Positions 1 through 11,899 are shown, numbered from the stretch's first letter. The stretch is DNA of 64,000 nt from Paramacrobiotus metropolitanus (GCF_019649055.1 NW_026570226.1:1984001-2048000); one strand, 5' to 3'. Translations and numbers: made by a program. Notes: generated by a model not told the origin, from the sequence alone.

Positions 1-7
1 TGCATTG

Positions 8-205
8 TGTCTGAAGTCGGTTTTGTTTGTGCATTCAGTATAATTTTGCCTCCTCGACAATCCTGTAGTAAAATTTTTGTGCGACCTTTCCTAAATTTTT
101 TTTTTCATGTCTGAAGTCGGTTTTGTTGGGGTATTCAGTACAACTTTGCATCTTGAACAAGCCAAAGTAACACTCTCAAACCAAATTATTTGCGTTTTTT
201 ATTAT
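8..205. repeat. two direct copies of a ~100-bp repeat
   Basis: A block beginning TCTGAAGTCGGTTTTGTT occurs near 9 and again near 109, exactly 100 bp apart, each followed by a related ATTCAGTA-x-AA-TTTTGC stretch. The second copy is diverged towards its end. It looks like the edge of a larger repeat cut by the window start. Confidence 0.7.
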
Positions 206-272
206 TTTCAATTCGAACTTTGTTCAAAATTTGCCTCTGGTCATAATTATTAAAAAGATCGAGAGGCCAGCA

Positions 273-478
273 CTGAATCGAAACAATGGATGATTACGGC
301 AACGTCAAAGTCTGCGATGCTATGGGCCAGGAAGATGTTGACACTAAAGCATGTGAGTTAACTCTTTGTTCAAAAGGATTCAGACGTTGCCGTAATCATC
401 CATTGCTTCCATTCAGTACTGTCCTGCTGAAAACGCGACAGTACTGAATGGAAGCAATGGATGATTACGGCAACTTCA
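273..478. repeat. 30-bp repeat in three copies, two forming a perfect 38-bp-stem hairpin
   Basis: A motif containing AATGGATGATTACGGCAAC occurs forward at about 273-302 and 445-474 and inverted at about 386-415. Positions 386-423 and 437-474 are exact reverse complements of each other (38 bp each) around a 13-nt loop. The forward copies can be read as a short Met-Asp-Asp-Tyr-Gly-Asn peptide, but three copies in two orientations argue for a repeat rather than an exon. Confidence 0.85.
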
Positions 479-589
479 GACATCATGCAAAAAGGGTCAT
501 GAAAGGTCAAAAAAAAAAATTTGCTACAGGAATGGCAAAGTTGTACACAGTATGCATCATCATGAACGTTTCCAAAACATAATGCACAA

Positions 590-1330
590 ACTGGAAAGTT
601 GAATGTCGTGTCAAAACATGTGAAATTGCAGTGCCCAGCACGAGATAAAATTGAGAATGTCGAGTCATACATGTATAAAGATTAGGATATCGCGTCACAG
701 TGATAAGAAAGTCGAGAATAACGCGCGAAAACGTGTGAGAAATTTATTAATGTTGCGTCAAGCCTATGATAAAGCTGAGAATGCCGCGTCAGACATAACA
801 AAGACAGTGGGAATGCATCTGAACTAACGCCAAGCTTATTGACATAACGACAAAAGACTTCAAGCTGTCGCGCCACTCTTGTGGAGACGCGCCAGGCATA
901 AAGAAAAGTGAGTGGGAATGCCTTTACTGGGATGTTGACATAGCAACGAAATTCCCGAGAATGTCGCGTCAATCATGCGGGAAAGTTGTGGATGTAACTA
1001 CGCTGGCGTCATGTATAACAAAATTATTAAGAATGCCATGTCAAAAGCAAGAAAGTGGTGAATGCCTTGTCAAACATGCAAGAAAGCAATCAATCATGTA
1101 AGAAAGTTGGGAGTGCCACGTCAAACATGTACGAGAGTTGTGAATGTCGCGTCGACCACGTAAGAAAGTTAAGAAAGCTTTGTCAAGCATAAGCAAGAGA
1201 ATGGGAGTGCACCTGCACTGGTGCCAGACATGATAGCATAACTTCGAAACTCTTGAGAATGTCACGCCAAACTTGTAAGAAAGTCTAAAATGTCGCATCA
1301 GGCATAAGGAAAAGTGAGCGGAATGCACCT
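590..1330. repeat. degenerate ~31-bp minisatellite, left block
   Basis: Repeated units of about 31-33 bp share a core of the form GAATGTCGCGTCAAACATG followed by an A-rich GAAAGTTG end. They are strongly diverged here. It is the same family as the more uniform block at 3965-4740. ORFs in this block on either strand are repeat artefacts. Confidence 0.75.
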
Positions 1331-3851
1331 GACTTGCGCAAAACAAGCATTCCGTTTCCATGATTACTGTCGGTGTCTTCTTACATTTGCGATAATTACC
1401 AGATTCTAACGTCTAACTGACGCCAGGTGTGCATTCCGTTCCCATGATTAGTGTAACTTAACGATGTGCAATTATATGACTGGCGCCAAACATGCATTCC
1501 GTTCCCATGATTAATGTCGGTGTAACCATACAACTGCGATAATTACCACATTCCAACTTCTAACTGACGCCAGGTGTGCATTCCGTTCCCATCATTAGTG
1601 TAACCTGCTGATGTATAATTAGCTGACTTGCGCCAAACATGCATTGCGTTCTCATGTTTATTGTCGGTGCCTCCCTTACATTTACGATAATCACCGCATT
1701 CCAACGTCTAACTGACGCCAGGTGTGCATTCCGTTCCCATCATTAGTGTAACTTAACGATGTGTAATTATCTGACTGACGCCAAACATGCATTCCGTTCC
1801 CATGATTACTGTCGGTGGTCCTTTACATTTGCGATAATTACCACATTCCAACTTCCAACTGACGCCAGGTGTGCATTCCGTTCCCATCATTAGTGTAACT
1901 TAACGATGTGTAATTGTCTGACTGACGCCAAACGTGCATTCCGTTCCCATGATTACTGTCGGTGCCCCCTTACATTTGCGATAATTACCACATTCCAACT
2001 TCTAACTGGCGCCAAGTGTGCATTCCGTTCCCATCATTAGTGTAACCTACTGATGTGTAATTAGCTGACTTGCGCCAAACATGCATTCCGTTCCCATGAT
2101 TACTGTCGGTGTCCCCTTACATTTGCGATAATTACCACATTAAAAACGTCTAAATGACGCCAGGTGTGCATTCTGTTCCTATCATTAGTGTAACTTAACG
2201 ATGTGTAATTGTCTGACTGACGCCAACCGTGCATTCCGTTCCCATGATTACTGTCGGTGTCCCCTTACATTTGCGATAATCACCGCATTCCAACGTCTAA
2301 CTGACGCCAGGTGTGCATTCCGTTCCCATCATTAGTGTAACTTAACGATGTGCAATTATATGACTGGCGCCAAACATGCATTCCGTTCCCATGGTTAATG
2401 TCGGTGTAATCTTACATTTGCGATAATTACCACATTCCAACGTCTAAATGACGCCAGGTGTGCATTCCGTTCCCATCATTAGTGTAACTTAACGATGTGT
2501 AATTGTCTGACTGACGCCAAACGTGCATTCCGTTCCCATGATTACTGTCGGTGCCCCCTTACATTTGCGATAATTACCACATTCCAACTTCTAACTGGCG
2601 CCAAGTGTGCATTCCGTTCCCATCATTAGTGTAACCTACTGATGTGTAATTAGCTGACTTGCGCCAAACATGCATTCCGTTCCCATGATTACTGTCGGTG
2701 TCCCCTTACATTTGCGATAATCACCGCATTCCAACGTCTAACTGACGCCAGGTGTGCATTCTGTTCCCATCATTAGTGTAACTTAACGATGTGTAATTGT
2801 CTGACTGACGCCAAACGTGAATTCCGTTCCCATGATTACTGTCGGTGCCCCCTTACATTTGCGATAATTACCACATTCCAACGTCTAAATGACGCCAGGT
2901 GTGCATTCCGTTCCCATCATTAGTGTAACTTAACGATGTGTAATTGTCTGACTGACGCCAAACGTGCATTCCGTTCCCATGATTACTGTCGGTGCCCCCT
3001 TACATTTGCGATAATTACCACATTCCAACTTCTAACTGGCGCCAAGTGTGCATTCCGTTCCCATCATTAGTGTAACCTACTGATGTGTAATTAGCTGACT
3101 TGCGCCAAACATGCATTCCGTTCCCATGATTACTGTCGGTGTCCCCTTACATTTGCGATAATCACCGCATTCCAACGTCTAACTGACGCCAGGTGTGCAT
3201 TCTGTTCCCATCATTAGTGTAACTTAACGATGTGTAATTGTCTGACTGACGCCAAACGTGCATTCCGTTCCCATGATTACTGTCGGTGCCCCCTTACATT
3301 TGCGATAATTACCACATTCCAACTTCTAACTGGCGCCAAGTGTGCATTCCGTTCCCATCATTAGTGTAACCTACTGATGTGTAATTAGCTGACTTGCCCC
3401 AAACATGCATTCCGTTCCCATGATTACTGTCGGTGTCCCCTTACATTTGCGATAATCACCGCATTCCAACGTCTAACTGACGCCAGGTGTGCATTCTGTT
3501 CCCATCATTAGTGTAACTTAACGATGTGTAATTGTCTGACTGACGCCAAACGTGCATTCCGTTCCCATGATTACTGTCGGTGCCCCCTTACATTTGCGAT
3601 AATTACCACATTCCAACTTCTAACTGGCGCCAAGTGTGCATTCCGTTCCCATCATTAGTGTAACCTACTGATGTGTAATTAGCTGACTTGCGCCAAACAT
3701 GCATTCCGTTCCCATGATTACTGTCGGTGTCCCCTTACATTTGCGATAATCACCGCATTCCAACGTCTAACTGACGCCAGGTGTGCATTCCGATCCCATC
3801 ATTAGTGTAACCTACTGATGTGTAATCAGCTGACTTGCGCCAAACATGCAT
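1331..3851. repeat. 147-bp satellite array with 294-bp higher-order unit
   Basis: About 17 tandem monomers. The anchor GCATTCCGTTCCCATGATTA is found at 1347, 1494, 1936, 2082, 2231, 2378, 2525, 2966, 3260 and 3554. Spacings are 147 or small multiples of it, with one- or two-base slips. Each monomer is itself two related half-units, 84 + 63 bp, both starting GCATTCCGTTCCCAT. From about 1936 on, two monomer types alternate (one with CTTAACGATGTGTAATTGTC, one with CCTACTGATGTGTAATTAGC), giving an exact 294-bp period between 2966, 3260 and 3554. It contains no coding potential. Confidence 0.95.
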
Positions 3852-3964
3852 TTAATTCATATCGAAAAAAGAAACGATTGCAAAACTTGAGCATAACACA
3901 CTAAACCTGTTGGAAGTTCAGAGTGCCGTACCAAAACATTTAAAGAAGCCAAAAATATTATACT

Positions 3965-4740
3965 TGACTTGTGGGAAAGCATAAAATGTCGTGTCACATA
4001 TGCAAGGGACTTGGGAATGTCACGTCACAAGTGCTACATAGTTGGAAATATCATGCCAAACATGCAACAAAGTTGGAAATATCACGGCAAACATGCAACA
4101 AAGTTGGAAATGTCACGGCAAACATGCAACAATGTTGGAAATGTAACGGTAAACATGCAAGAAAGTTGGGATTGTCATGTCAAATATGCAACAAAAGTTA
4201 GAAATGCAACGCCAAACATGCAGAAAATTTGGGAATGTCACGCCAAACATGCAGAAAATTTAGGAATGTCACGGCAAACATGCAGTGAAGTTAGAAATGT
4301 CACGGCAAACATGCAGTGAAGTTAGAAATGTCACGCCAAACATGCAGAAAATTTAGGAATGTCACGGCAAACATGCAGTGAAGTTAGAAATGTCACGGGA
4401 AACATGCAAAAAAGTTGGAAATGTCACGGCAAACATGCAAGAAAGTTGGGATTGTCATGTCAAATATGAAACAAAGTTAGAAATGTCACGTCAAACATCC
4501 AAGAAAGTTGGGAATGTCACGGCAAACATGCAGTGAAGTTAGAAATGTCACGCGAAACATGCAAGAAAGTTGGAAATGTCACGGCAAACATGCAATAAAG
4601 TTAGAAACGTCACGTCAAACATGCAAGAAAGTTGAAAATGTCATGTCAAACATGCAACAAAGTTGGAAATGTAACGGCAAACATGCAACGAAGTTGGAAA
4701 ATGTCACGGCAAACATGCAAGTTAGAAATGCCACTTTGAA
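3965..4740. repeat. 31-bp minisatellite, right block
   Basis: About 25 tandem units of GGAAATGTCACGGCAAACAT plus GCAACAAAGTT, measured at exactly 31 bp between copies at 4061, 4092 and 4123. Because 31 is not a multiple of three and the unit lacks stops, several frames stay open for 76-116 codons with a 31-residue periodic peptide. These are not credible genes. Units are more uniform than in the left block. Confidence 0.92.
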
Positions 4741-5554
4741 CATGTGCGTAAGATGGATTGTCGTTCTTCAAAAAGCGTGAAAGTAAGTCAATATATTTAT
4801 TTCTTTTGCTAGTGCGGAAATGGAAGTTTTACAAAACAAAGAAACTGAAGCAAAAAACTCCCAAAAGTGAAAACGAAAAACTCCCTAAAAGTTACGAAAA
4901 TGTATGTTAAGTCAATGAGAATCCCAAAACGAAAGCCTCCGTTTTTTTTTTGACTACGGAAAACTACAAGTTTTTGCAGCGAAATGTTGCAAAACGGAAG
5001 TTTTTCATATGAGTTTCCCGTAGATTTTTACATATGTTTCGATTTGAATACAAGCTCAATGAACGGAACGCGCATCATCTGGTCGCATTTGCTAACCATT
5101 CTTCCGATTTTTGTAACTTCTCTAGCATTATTCTTCTAGTATATTCGATGCAGTACCTTGCACTGCCAATTTACTCCCCGTTTCATCATATTTTGTGGTT
5201 GCTTCCATGCAGTTATATAACACCATAATACAGCAGCACAAAATATTACCGCTAGCGGCTTTTGTTTCAGCGACGAAGCCCAAAGCCATAACGATTTCAA
5301 CCTGGCCGCAGACAAGCTAAAGCCGGTACAGATTTGGGGCATTCGCCCTCTTTTTTTTTTGCTTTTTTTTTTTAAATTTTTTTTTCTTTTTTTTTTATTA
5401 TATGCTAACAGTTACAAACTGCAAAATCGAAAACTACGACACTTGCTCCAACGACATCATGTCCCTGCGCATCCCTTCGAATATGGCGCGCTAGCTGGCA
5501 AAAAAAAATAGTGCGAATTTTTTTTTTGTACAAGTACAGAAAGAGCACTCTAAC
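4741..5554. other. non-coding interval between minisatellite and polymerase remnant
   Basis: This is AT-rich sequence with long T runs around 5349-5396 and 5519-5527 and purine-rich tracts at 4800-4990. I see no conserved ORF, RNA gene or repeat boundary. The short ORFs on both strands at 5034-5342 have no recognisable features. Confidence 0.6.
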
Positions 5555-8185
5555 TTACTCCATGCGAGTTCCAAACGGTAAAGTACTATAATCATCCAAC
5601 AGCATCCGTTTATCGTATACTCGCCTGAGAGTTTTCGTCAGTTGAACGGTGCTGATTTCATGAGTGTTGACATTTCTTTTGATGGTTTCGGGATAGACAA
5701 CGCGCACCGTTTGGCCATCATTCTTCAAGAGCGATTTCCAAAGGTTGTAGTCCATACTCTGGCCTGTTTGAACCAGCCCTTCCCCAGAATCGGCTAGGAT
5801 ATTCTCCGTATATCCATTTTGAGTAAAGCCTTTAATTTTACTTTCTATCCTTCCTGTATCTGTTTCGTAATAATAAACTTTGGGCCCCAGAGAAATAAAC
5901 TTGACAATATGACTCTCTCCCGATTCTAACTGATTGCTCCATTCTCCAAGCATCGTACCTGTTGGTGGCTGCCACTCGCCTGACCGCTGAACAAAAATAA
6001 CGGAATCTGTGTCAAAATAAAGTACTCGTTCACCTAACTTCTCAAGCATATCCAAAAGTTTCAGCCGGGCATAACTCGTCGTAAAGGCTGCGATAGGGAT
6101 ATTGGCGGTGTACGATCCTTCTAGATAGTCGTCGATTTTGGAAATAGTTGCCATGACACATTCAGGACTGAAGATATGGACATTGTGGATCCAGGTAGAT
6201 TTTGATACGAGGAAGTCATAGTAATCTTTCGGCTTGAAGAAAATTTTCGTCTGATGAAGATTGTCATTTTGTCCGAATTTGCCCCAGAATGAGTTCAGCA
6301 TCAACTTTGCAACTGCTTTTCGGCCTGGATTGTCTTCGATTTGCGAGGAATCCAGTTCAATACCTTCCACGTCCTTCACTTTTATGACAAACTCCAACCG
6401 TTCCGCTTCAGTGGTGCAGTTACTTGGCCATCCACTTGCCTGAATTTTTTCTTTGAGGAATGTGTTAACAAAGTCTTCAAACAATTTTTCTTTCCGTATT
6501 TCCCAATGCCAGACTTCATGAACAGCAACAACTTTGTACCCACGTAAAATCGCATGATGCAGTTCGGGAGTAGTCCACACACCTTCCAGCAATCGCTCCT
6601 TGTCGCCATGCGTGCAAAAATCGTTTTGCCGAAGCTCTGCACATTTACTGCAGAGTGCGAAGATTAACTTTCCATTTATAGTTGCAGGCAAAACAGGAAA
6701 TAAGCACTGTCCCGGCGCAAGCACTGTACACTTTACAAATCCAAAATATTCGCTTATATCCTTAAAGTCTGCTGTTATAATTTTCGGATGCCCGATTGGA
6801 TACACACAATTCTTGTTGACATAAGAATACAAAGAGACGATATCATAGTGATGGATCTTCTCATTCGGACCGCATTCGTAAAGTAGCCTGTTTGCGTTAG
6901 TACGGCCGCCTTTAAATGCTTCTTTTGGTTGAAGAGGACTGCGGAGGGACATATCGTTCATATACTGCCGAATGCTTGGATCTTTTAACTGCTCGCGCCA
7001 CTGGCATGACCACATTTCCACAAAGTTGAAGCCCCGAGCTTTTATAGAACAAACTTTGATCCGGTATTCTTCGTAAACTTCTTGCATAGTCTTGTTTGAA
7101 AAAGGTGAACGGTCATTTGCGTTGGTGCAGTCCGGATGTCCATGAAAAACGCATCCGTTGTATTCGTAAACCGTGTTGGTAACTTGATCGTAGCCGTCCA
7201 CAAAATAATCATTAATACGTTTCTCTTTTCCATTTCGCCCATGCTCGATTCGCCAATCAGCTTCTGTTTTGTTAACCCAGGTCAGCCACTGAGTTGCTTC
7301 CATGCTGGTTATTCTGTTGGTTTGGTAACCGTGAGCTGAAATGACTCCGATTTCTTCCTTCCGGAGATTAAAAGTTCGAAAAAATTTCAAACAAGCTGAA
7401 GCAATGGTTACGGATTTAAAGGGATCAATGCACGCTAGAGCCATAAAATCATCTCGGAATTTTAAGGCACATTTCCGCAAAACTGACACGTCCATTGAAC
7501 AGTAGCTGGTTAACTGCTGCCGAAAGTCAAAAACGTCCTTGCTTCTTGTTTTTTCGCCTGTATACCATTTAAAGAATTCGACCTGCTTGGCGGCACACAT
7601 TGCTTCGATACCGTAAGAAGACGGGTTTGGGAAGGGAATAATTTTATCCCAATTTTCCGGCTGATTAATTTTGTGAGGGAAGTCACCTTTCTTCTCATCA
7701 GATTTAAGACCGACCGCTTTAGGAAATTTAGACAAAGCCAGCTGACAAAGTTAAGCGTATCCACGGCGTTCATGTCCAAAGCTTTGTAGCGAATATTCAG
7801 CAGCTGACTACCACGGCAAAGAATGTCCGGCTTCAAGTTATTGTCTATTATGTGGGCCAAAATGAAATGTCCATCGTATCCTCGCAGATTGTGCGCAATT
7901 ATCGTGTAGCCACGATGCTCTTCACGGAAAAGCCATTTGCAAAAGTTTGCGATGACATCATAACCGGCTAGAGGAGTACCATCAGGAGGAAAACGATATT
8001 CCTTTCCGCAGCAATACTGCGCGACGACGTAGTTTGGAATGTGAGTACCATCGACCGACGTGTAAGTTTCGAAATCAAAGAAAATGTACTTCGGATTAGC
8101 ATCCAATTCTTCTGGTTCAAGAGGTTGGAAGTAACATTTATGCGAATTTTGAGGCACCCAGTCTTTGCAGGTTGAGCCAAAAAGC
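5555..8185 (-). pseudogene. Maverick/Polinton-type protein-primed family B DNA polymerase, frameshifted and N-truncated
   Basis: Protein-primed DNA polymerases of this class replicate Maverick/Polinton giant transposons and related linear genomes. Reading the minus strand, a first segment (about 8185-7736) holds the 3'-5' exonuclease motifs: Exo I with DFET near 8080 and Exo II with HNLRGYD near 7890. A second segment (7735-5555, 726 codons) carries polymerase motif A (DIVSLY, near 6845), motif B (KLMLNSFWGK, near 6275) and motif C (YFDTDS, near 6020). The two segments are in different frames. The switch falls near 7735-7745 inside the conserved region after Exo II, so this is a one-base frameshift. 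An in-frame stop near 8186 precedes the exonuclease part, and the usual longer N-terminal region is missing. No integrase, packaging ATPase or capsid gene is visible next to it. The family call is firm. Calling it dead is an inference from the frameshift and truncation. Confidence 0.85.
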
Positions 8186-8429
8186 TGTCAACAAATGATA
8201 GGACGAGTATGTTTGCGTGCCAGGATAGAAACTGACCACCAAAGTGAAAACAAAAGTAACTTTTAATGCAAAATGCGGCGCCACATGAACTAGTCTGCAT
8301 CATGTCCCGGCATAACGAAGACATCGCTGCGCCTGTCACGCTGCAGCTATTCTTTATTTGCGAGGAGTTCAAAAATTAATTGCACGTGTATAAATTACAG
8401 TAGTGGCAATAACTGTTGTGATTTCTGCA

Positions 8430-8687
8430 ATGACACCACCATCTAAAAGGCAGAAATTTCTTAATCTATGCGACAAAAAGATTATCAGTTTAAAGATCGA
8501 GTTAATCAATGATGAAACGGAGCAAGCCTTGTTAGAAAGCGATTCCGAAAGCACCAGCGATAGCGATTTTGTTGCGCTTGAATCAGAAGACGACGATGTT
8601 GAGTTCATGTTGAAATTTAAAGTGTGTCTCCAGAGCCGTCGTTATTTAAGCCGGCAACAAATGCAAAGTGAAAGTCAAACAAACTGA
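8430..8687 (+). CDS. short acidic ORF, possible exon or transposon fragment
   Basis: An ATG at 8430 opens 85 codons, starting with a basic MTPPSKRQK stretch followed by a Ser/Asp/Glu-rich acidic tract (SESTSDSDF, ESEDDD). It is divergent from the polymerase remnant. Basic-then-acidic N-termini occur in several DNA transposase families and in nuclear proteins, but no domain is recognisable. It could equally be a chance ORF. Confidence 0.25.
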   Translation: MTPPSKRQKFLNLCDKKIISLKIELINDETEQALLESDSESTSDSDFVALESEDDDVEFMLKFKVCLQSRRYLSRQQMQSESQTN

Positions 8688-9392
8688 AATGCAAAATATG
8701 CTGGTAATTCCGTAATTAATCACGCAAGCGACATATCAGATCATTACATATGAAATTATACAAATCCATTATATACAGTTGTTGGCAGAATGTTGACAAC
8801 AAAGAACTCTGCTGGCTGACATATACGTGTGTATGTCTGGGTAAGTAATGGTTGCGCTTCGATATCGAAGCGCAACGCTTACATGGAAGAGTAAGCTGAT
8901 AACCCATCCCAGAATTCTTGTTTACGAATGAGCACGTTTGCTTGTTTACGCGCCGTTGACTCACGCTTTTTACCCAACTGCCGCGCAAACTGCCGCGTAA
9001 AGAATACACAGAGATTTTGACCACCCATATTGAAAATGTCCAACACGAACACGATCTTTTATTTTGGTTGATACGGATGACATAACTTTGTACGCACTGA
9101 TTTTTCATCTTTCTTCTTTCTTTCAGTTTGCGATAATAAATTATAAAATTAGTTGAACTCGCAGCTCAAATTATTGATTACTGTAAGTAATTTTCTGGCA
9201 GCTCAGAATACGGATACGGGTTACATGGGCATGGCATACTTTACAACACATAATATCGTAGTAATTGTTATGCTATGGCATTACAATTTTATGCTCGTAA
9301 ATTTGTTTTTCTTATTGAGTGTACGATTAAATTTGACGCAGACAAATACATGTTGTTCTGCTCTAAAAGTAATTTATATTTCTGGGGTAGAA
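8688..9392. other. non-coding interval
   Basis: A perfect palindrome is described separately at 8851-8876. A 130-codon minus ORF at 8716-9108 has no recognisable motif and is treated as spurious. The remainder is AT-rich with nothing supported. Confidence 0.5.
8851..8876. repeat. perfect 26-bp palindrome
   Basis: The half GTTGCGCTTCGAT is followed directly by its exact reverse complement, with no spacer. It lies in a non-coding interval. A symmetric protein-binding site or a transposon excision footprint are both possible. Confidence 0.9.
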
Positions 9393-11899
9393 TTATTTAT
9401 TACCTTGCAGAGTTCTGTTCAAGCGTTGAGTCAGCACCGATTCCAGCAGCGGCATCAACTGGACATGAAGCGGTCGATCAAGGTACATGCGGAATGAATA
9501 TTGTGGATCCAGTTCCAATGTTTTTGACCAATGCAGTTTACCGACGGCGGCATATAAATTTTCGAATCTTGAGGGCATGTGGTACCGGTCTCCATATTTC
9601 TGCTCTTTCAGGGAATTTAAGTTCAGCTGTCCGACATACAGTTCTTTATTCACTGTCAGTGCAAAACTCAATGGCGATGCAACGATCCTACAACATAAAA
9701 AATTAATGATGACAAGGTGACTTTTGTTATACTGTAATATTTTAATTGAATAGATAATCGAAACTCAGTAAGCACAAGCACTTAGCACAAGTTACATACA
9801 AGATGATGTTATTAGATTAGTTACTATCTTTTTTCAGCTATGTATTTCACTGCTAAGCCATCTGTTAAAGTTTAAAACTAATAATTTATAAACCTGCGTA
9901 AGATTTAAACGTTTCAGAACTTTTGAACTCGAAATATTCAAAACTTCAGTGCCGATGAGGCCAATCGAAATAAGAGGGCGGCCCGAAAAAATTGCTATAT
10001 GACACTATATCATATTGCTACGTGTACTGACCACAAAAAGATTCAATTTATACGTATACACAGTGATTACTGGGAATAGGAGCCATTTGTCCTGGAAAGG
10101 ATAGTCCACTGCGCAGCCATGTTGCCCAGATGAACATCCACAATATCAGCGGCACTATCATTGAGACAGCCTCGCTTAGCTCGTTCTTGCATAGCCAGTT
10201 CGAAAAGGTCATTCTTTGCGCGATATGACTCTGATCCCCGATACGTCTGGTTCGCCTTCAAGAAAGCCCTGGATCCGGCTCCAGTAAACATGGGCGTGTC
10301 GTAATGTAAGATCATGCCTTTCGTTTGCAATAGCTGGCGGAAGTCCTCGACTGAAGGAGGAATTACTGTACCTTCTTCAGCTGACGTACTGAGGCATTTG
10401 CGGACAACGTTTGGTGCGGTACTAAGTTTGGCACCGCAACCATTTTCGGAGGGTTAGGAATTCGAAGAATATACAGGATTACCATCAGTGGTATCCTAAA
10501 AATAACTTCTGGCTCAATACAAGGTAGTTGCGACGTTATGTATGCACAAGCAGAAAATTATAAATTATTAACAAAATACCGTAACTCGTATATTTGTGAG
10601 AGTGCACCGGGACGTTAGAATTCAAATTATTCAAAATTTCAGCAGTCAATCAATCAGTTAAATGATTGTCGGTAAATAAAATAAGCCTTAGACAGAGGTT
10701 CAAGTTGCAAGGGATCAACCATAAGATTCGAGCCGCCTTAACCCGTCACAACTGCATCAAAAATTCAGGCATTCTGCGCGTGATTGCCGGAAAGAGCAGA
10801 TAGCTTTAATGATTGGCAGTATAATACTGTAACCGAATGCATTGAAATTTGTATATGCCCAAGAGTTTTTTATGTACTGTCTAAACTACGCGGTTAAACA
10901 GCGTCATTCGATTTTTTAGCTGTTCATTACCCGTTTCCTGAAAAATACATTGTGCCGTTTTCAAGGAAGACGATTTGGGCGCGCAGGTCCCTACTTGTCG
11001 AGTCAGCTCCTCCTATTCAGTGGACACCAAATTGTGAATAAACAGCTAAGCAGCACAGTAAAAGCGATGTGATACTTTACTATATTTTAATGAGCTATAG
11101 TACAATACAACCGCGTGGTTAATCTGTTAGTACAAATGTGGTTTCCATATTATGGTATCGTCATTATTGCTTTGATGAGCAACGTTTTTGGACTGCAAAG
11201 TCAGAAGACTTCGTCACAAAAGCACGGTATACCGAATTATAATTACGCACACAAAACAATGGATGTCTGTATGTATGTAGACAGAGAACAGCATGTTCGC
11301 CTAGGTTCCATGTAGAAATAAAAGCTCACCCCAAGCATACGTAAGGGCATCCTCTAGTTCGGTTACCGAAAGACCGTTAATATGAACGGCAACCTGATGA
11401 GTTCCCATAGCATCCGGCAGTTGGAGGAAGGATCTGAGTTGTCGTAAAAAAATTGCATGAATCGGCATACCAGCCATCTGGCCGGTTTTTGTGGAGCGTA
11501 TATAGAAGCGCAGGGCCTCAGTGCCCTGCAGGCGCTGCAAATTGTAATAGCGCATCCCATCGTCGATATTCCGAGTCCGGGTAACGTTTGTACCGTGCCA
11601 TACTGTCTCATTCGTAACACCGAAATTTGTATGATTAAAAAAATCTACCACATCCGGACACAAAGTCAGTGTGGCTTGTGAAGCATGACCTTCTGCAATA
11701 TGTTCCGCAGAACATTTACTAAACTACAAGTAATTTGTCGCGAATTATGAGAAAACGTACCTATTTCACGCCAAGATGTGCGCGGGACTTCATCCTGTCG
11801 TGGAAGAGAATCCAGCACTTGGTTGAATATTGAATAGTTGAGGTTTTGGGTGGTCCCGGAAGAAATTGCCAGTGCAAAAAACAGCAACACCTTCATCAT
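9393..11899 (-). CDS. unrecognised secreted glycoprotein, four exons
   Basis: Exons on the minus strand are 11899-11761, 11692-11330, 10350-10071 and 9687-9393 (introns of 68, 979 and 383 nt). All junctions are GT-AG and keep phase, giving 358 codons to a TAA. The first 18 residues (MMKVLLFFALAISSGTTQ) form a clear signal peptide, so the product is secreted or lumenal. Several N-x-S/T sequons are visible (NHT, NET, NVT, NQT, NGS, NRT), and there are no later membrane segments. The body is a mixed alpha/beta-like sequence with features such as HYDTPMFTGAGS and DVHLGNMAAQW that I cannot assign to a family. Exon 3 could start further upstream, but the acceptor after CCTCCTTCAG is the one that keeps phase with exon 2. 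The ORF on the opposite strand at 9275-9706 is its shadow. Confidence 0.7.

Noticed and set aside
1331-3851. Regularly spaced repeats resembling a CRISPR array
   Set aside because: Units are contiguous 147-bp satellite monomers with no unique spacers, in a eukaryotic context.
3969-4319. 116-codon ORF as a repetitive protein gene
   Set aside because: It arises from stop-free 31-bp repeats; other frames of the same array are also open, and there is no promoter or composition signal.
8716-9108. 130-codon minus-strand ORF
   Set aside because: No domain, odd composition, and it spans the 26-bp palindrome; probably chance.
9275-9706. 143-codon plus-strand ORF
   Set aside because: It is antisense to exon 4 of the secreted-protein gene, whose splice phases and sequence are coherent.
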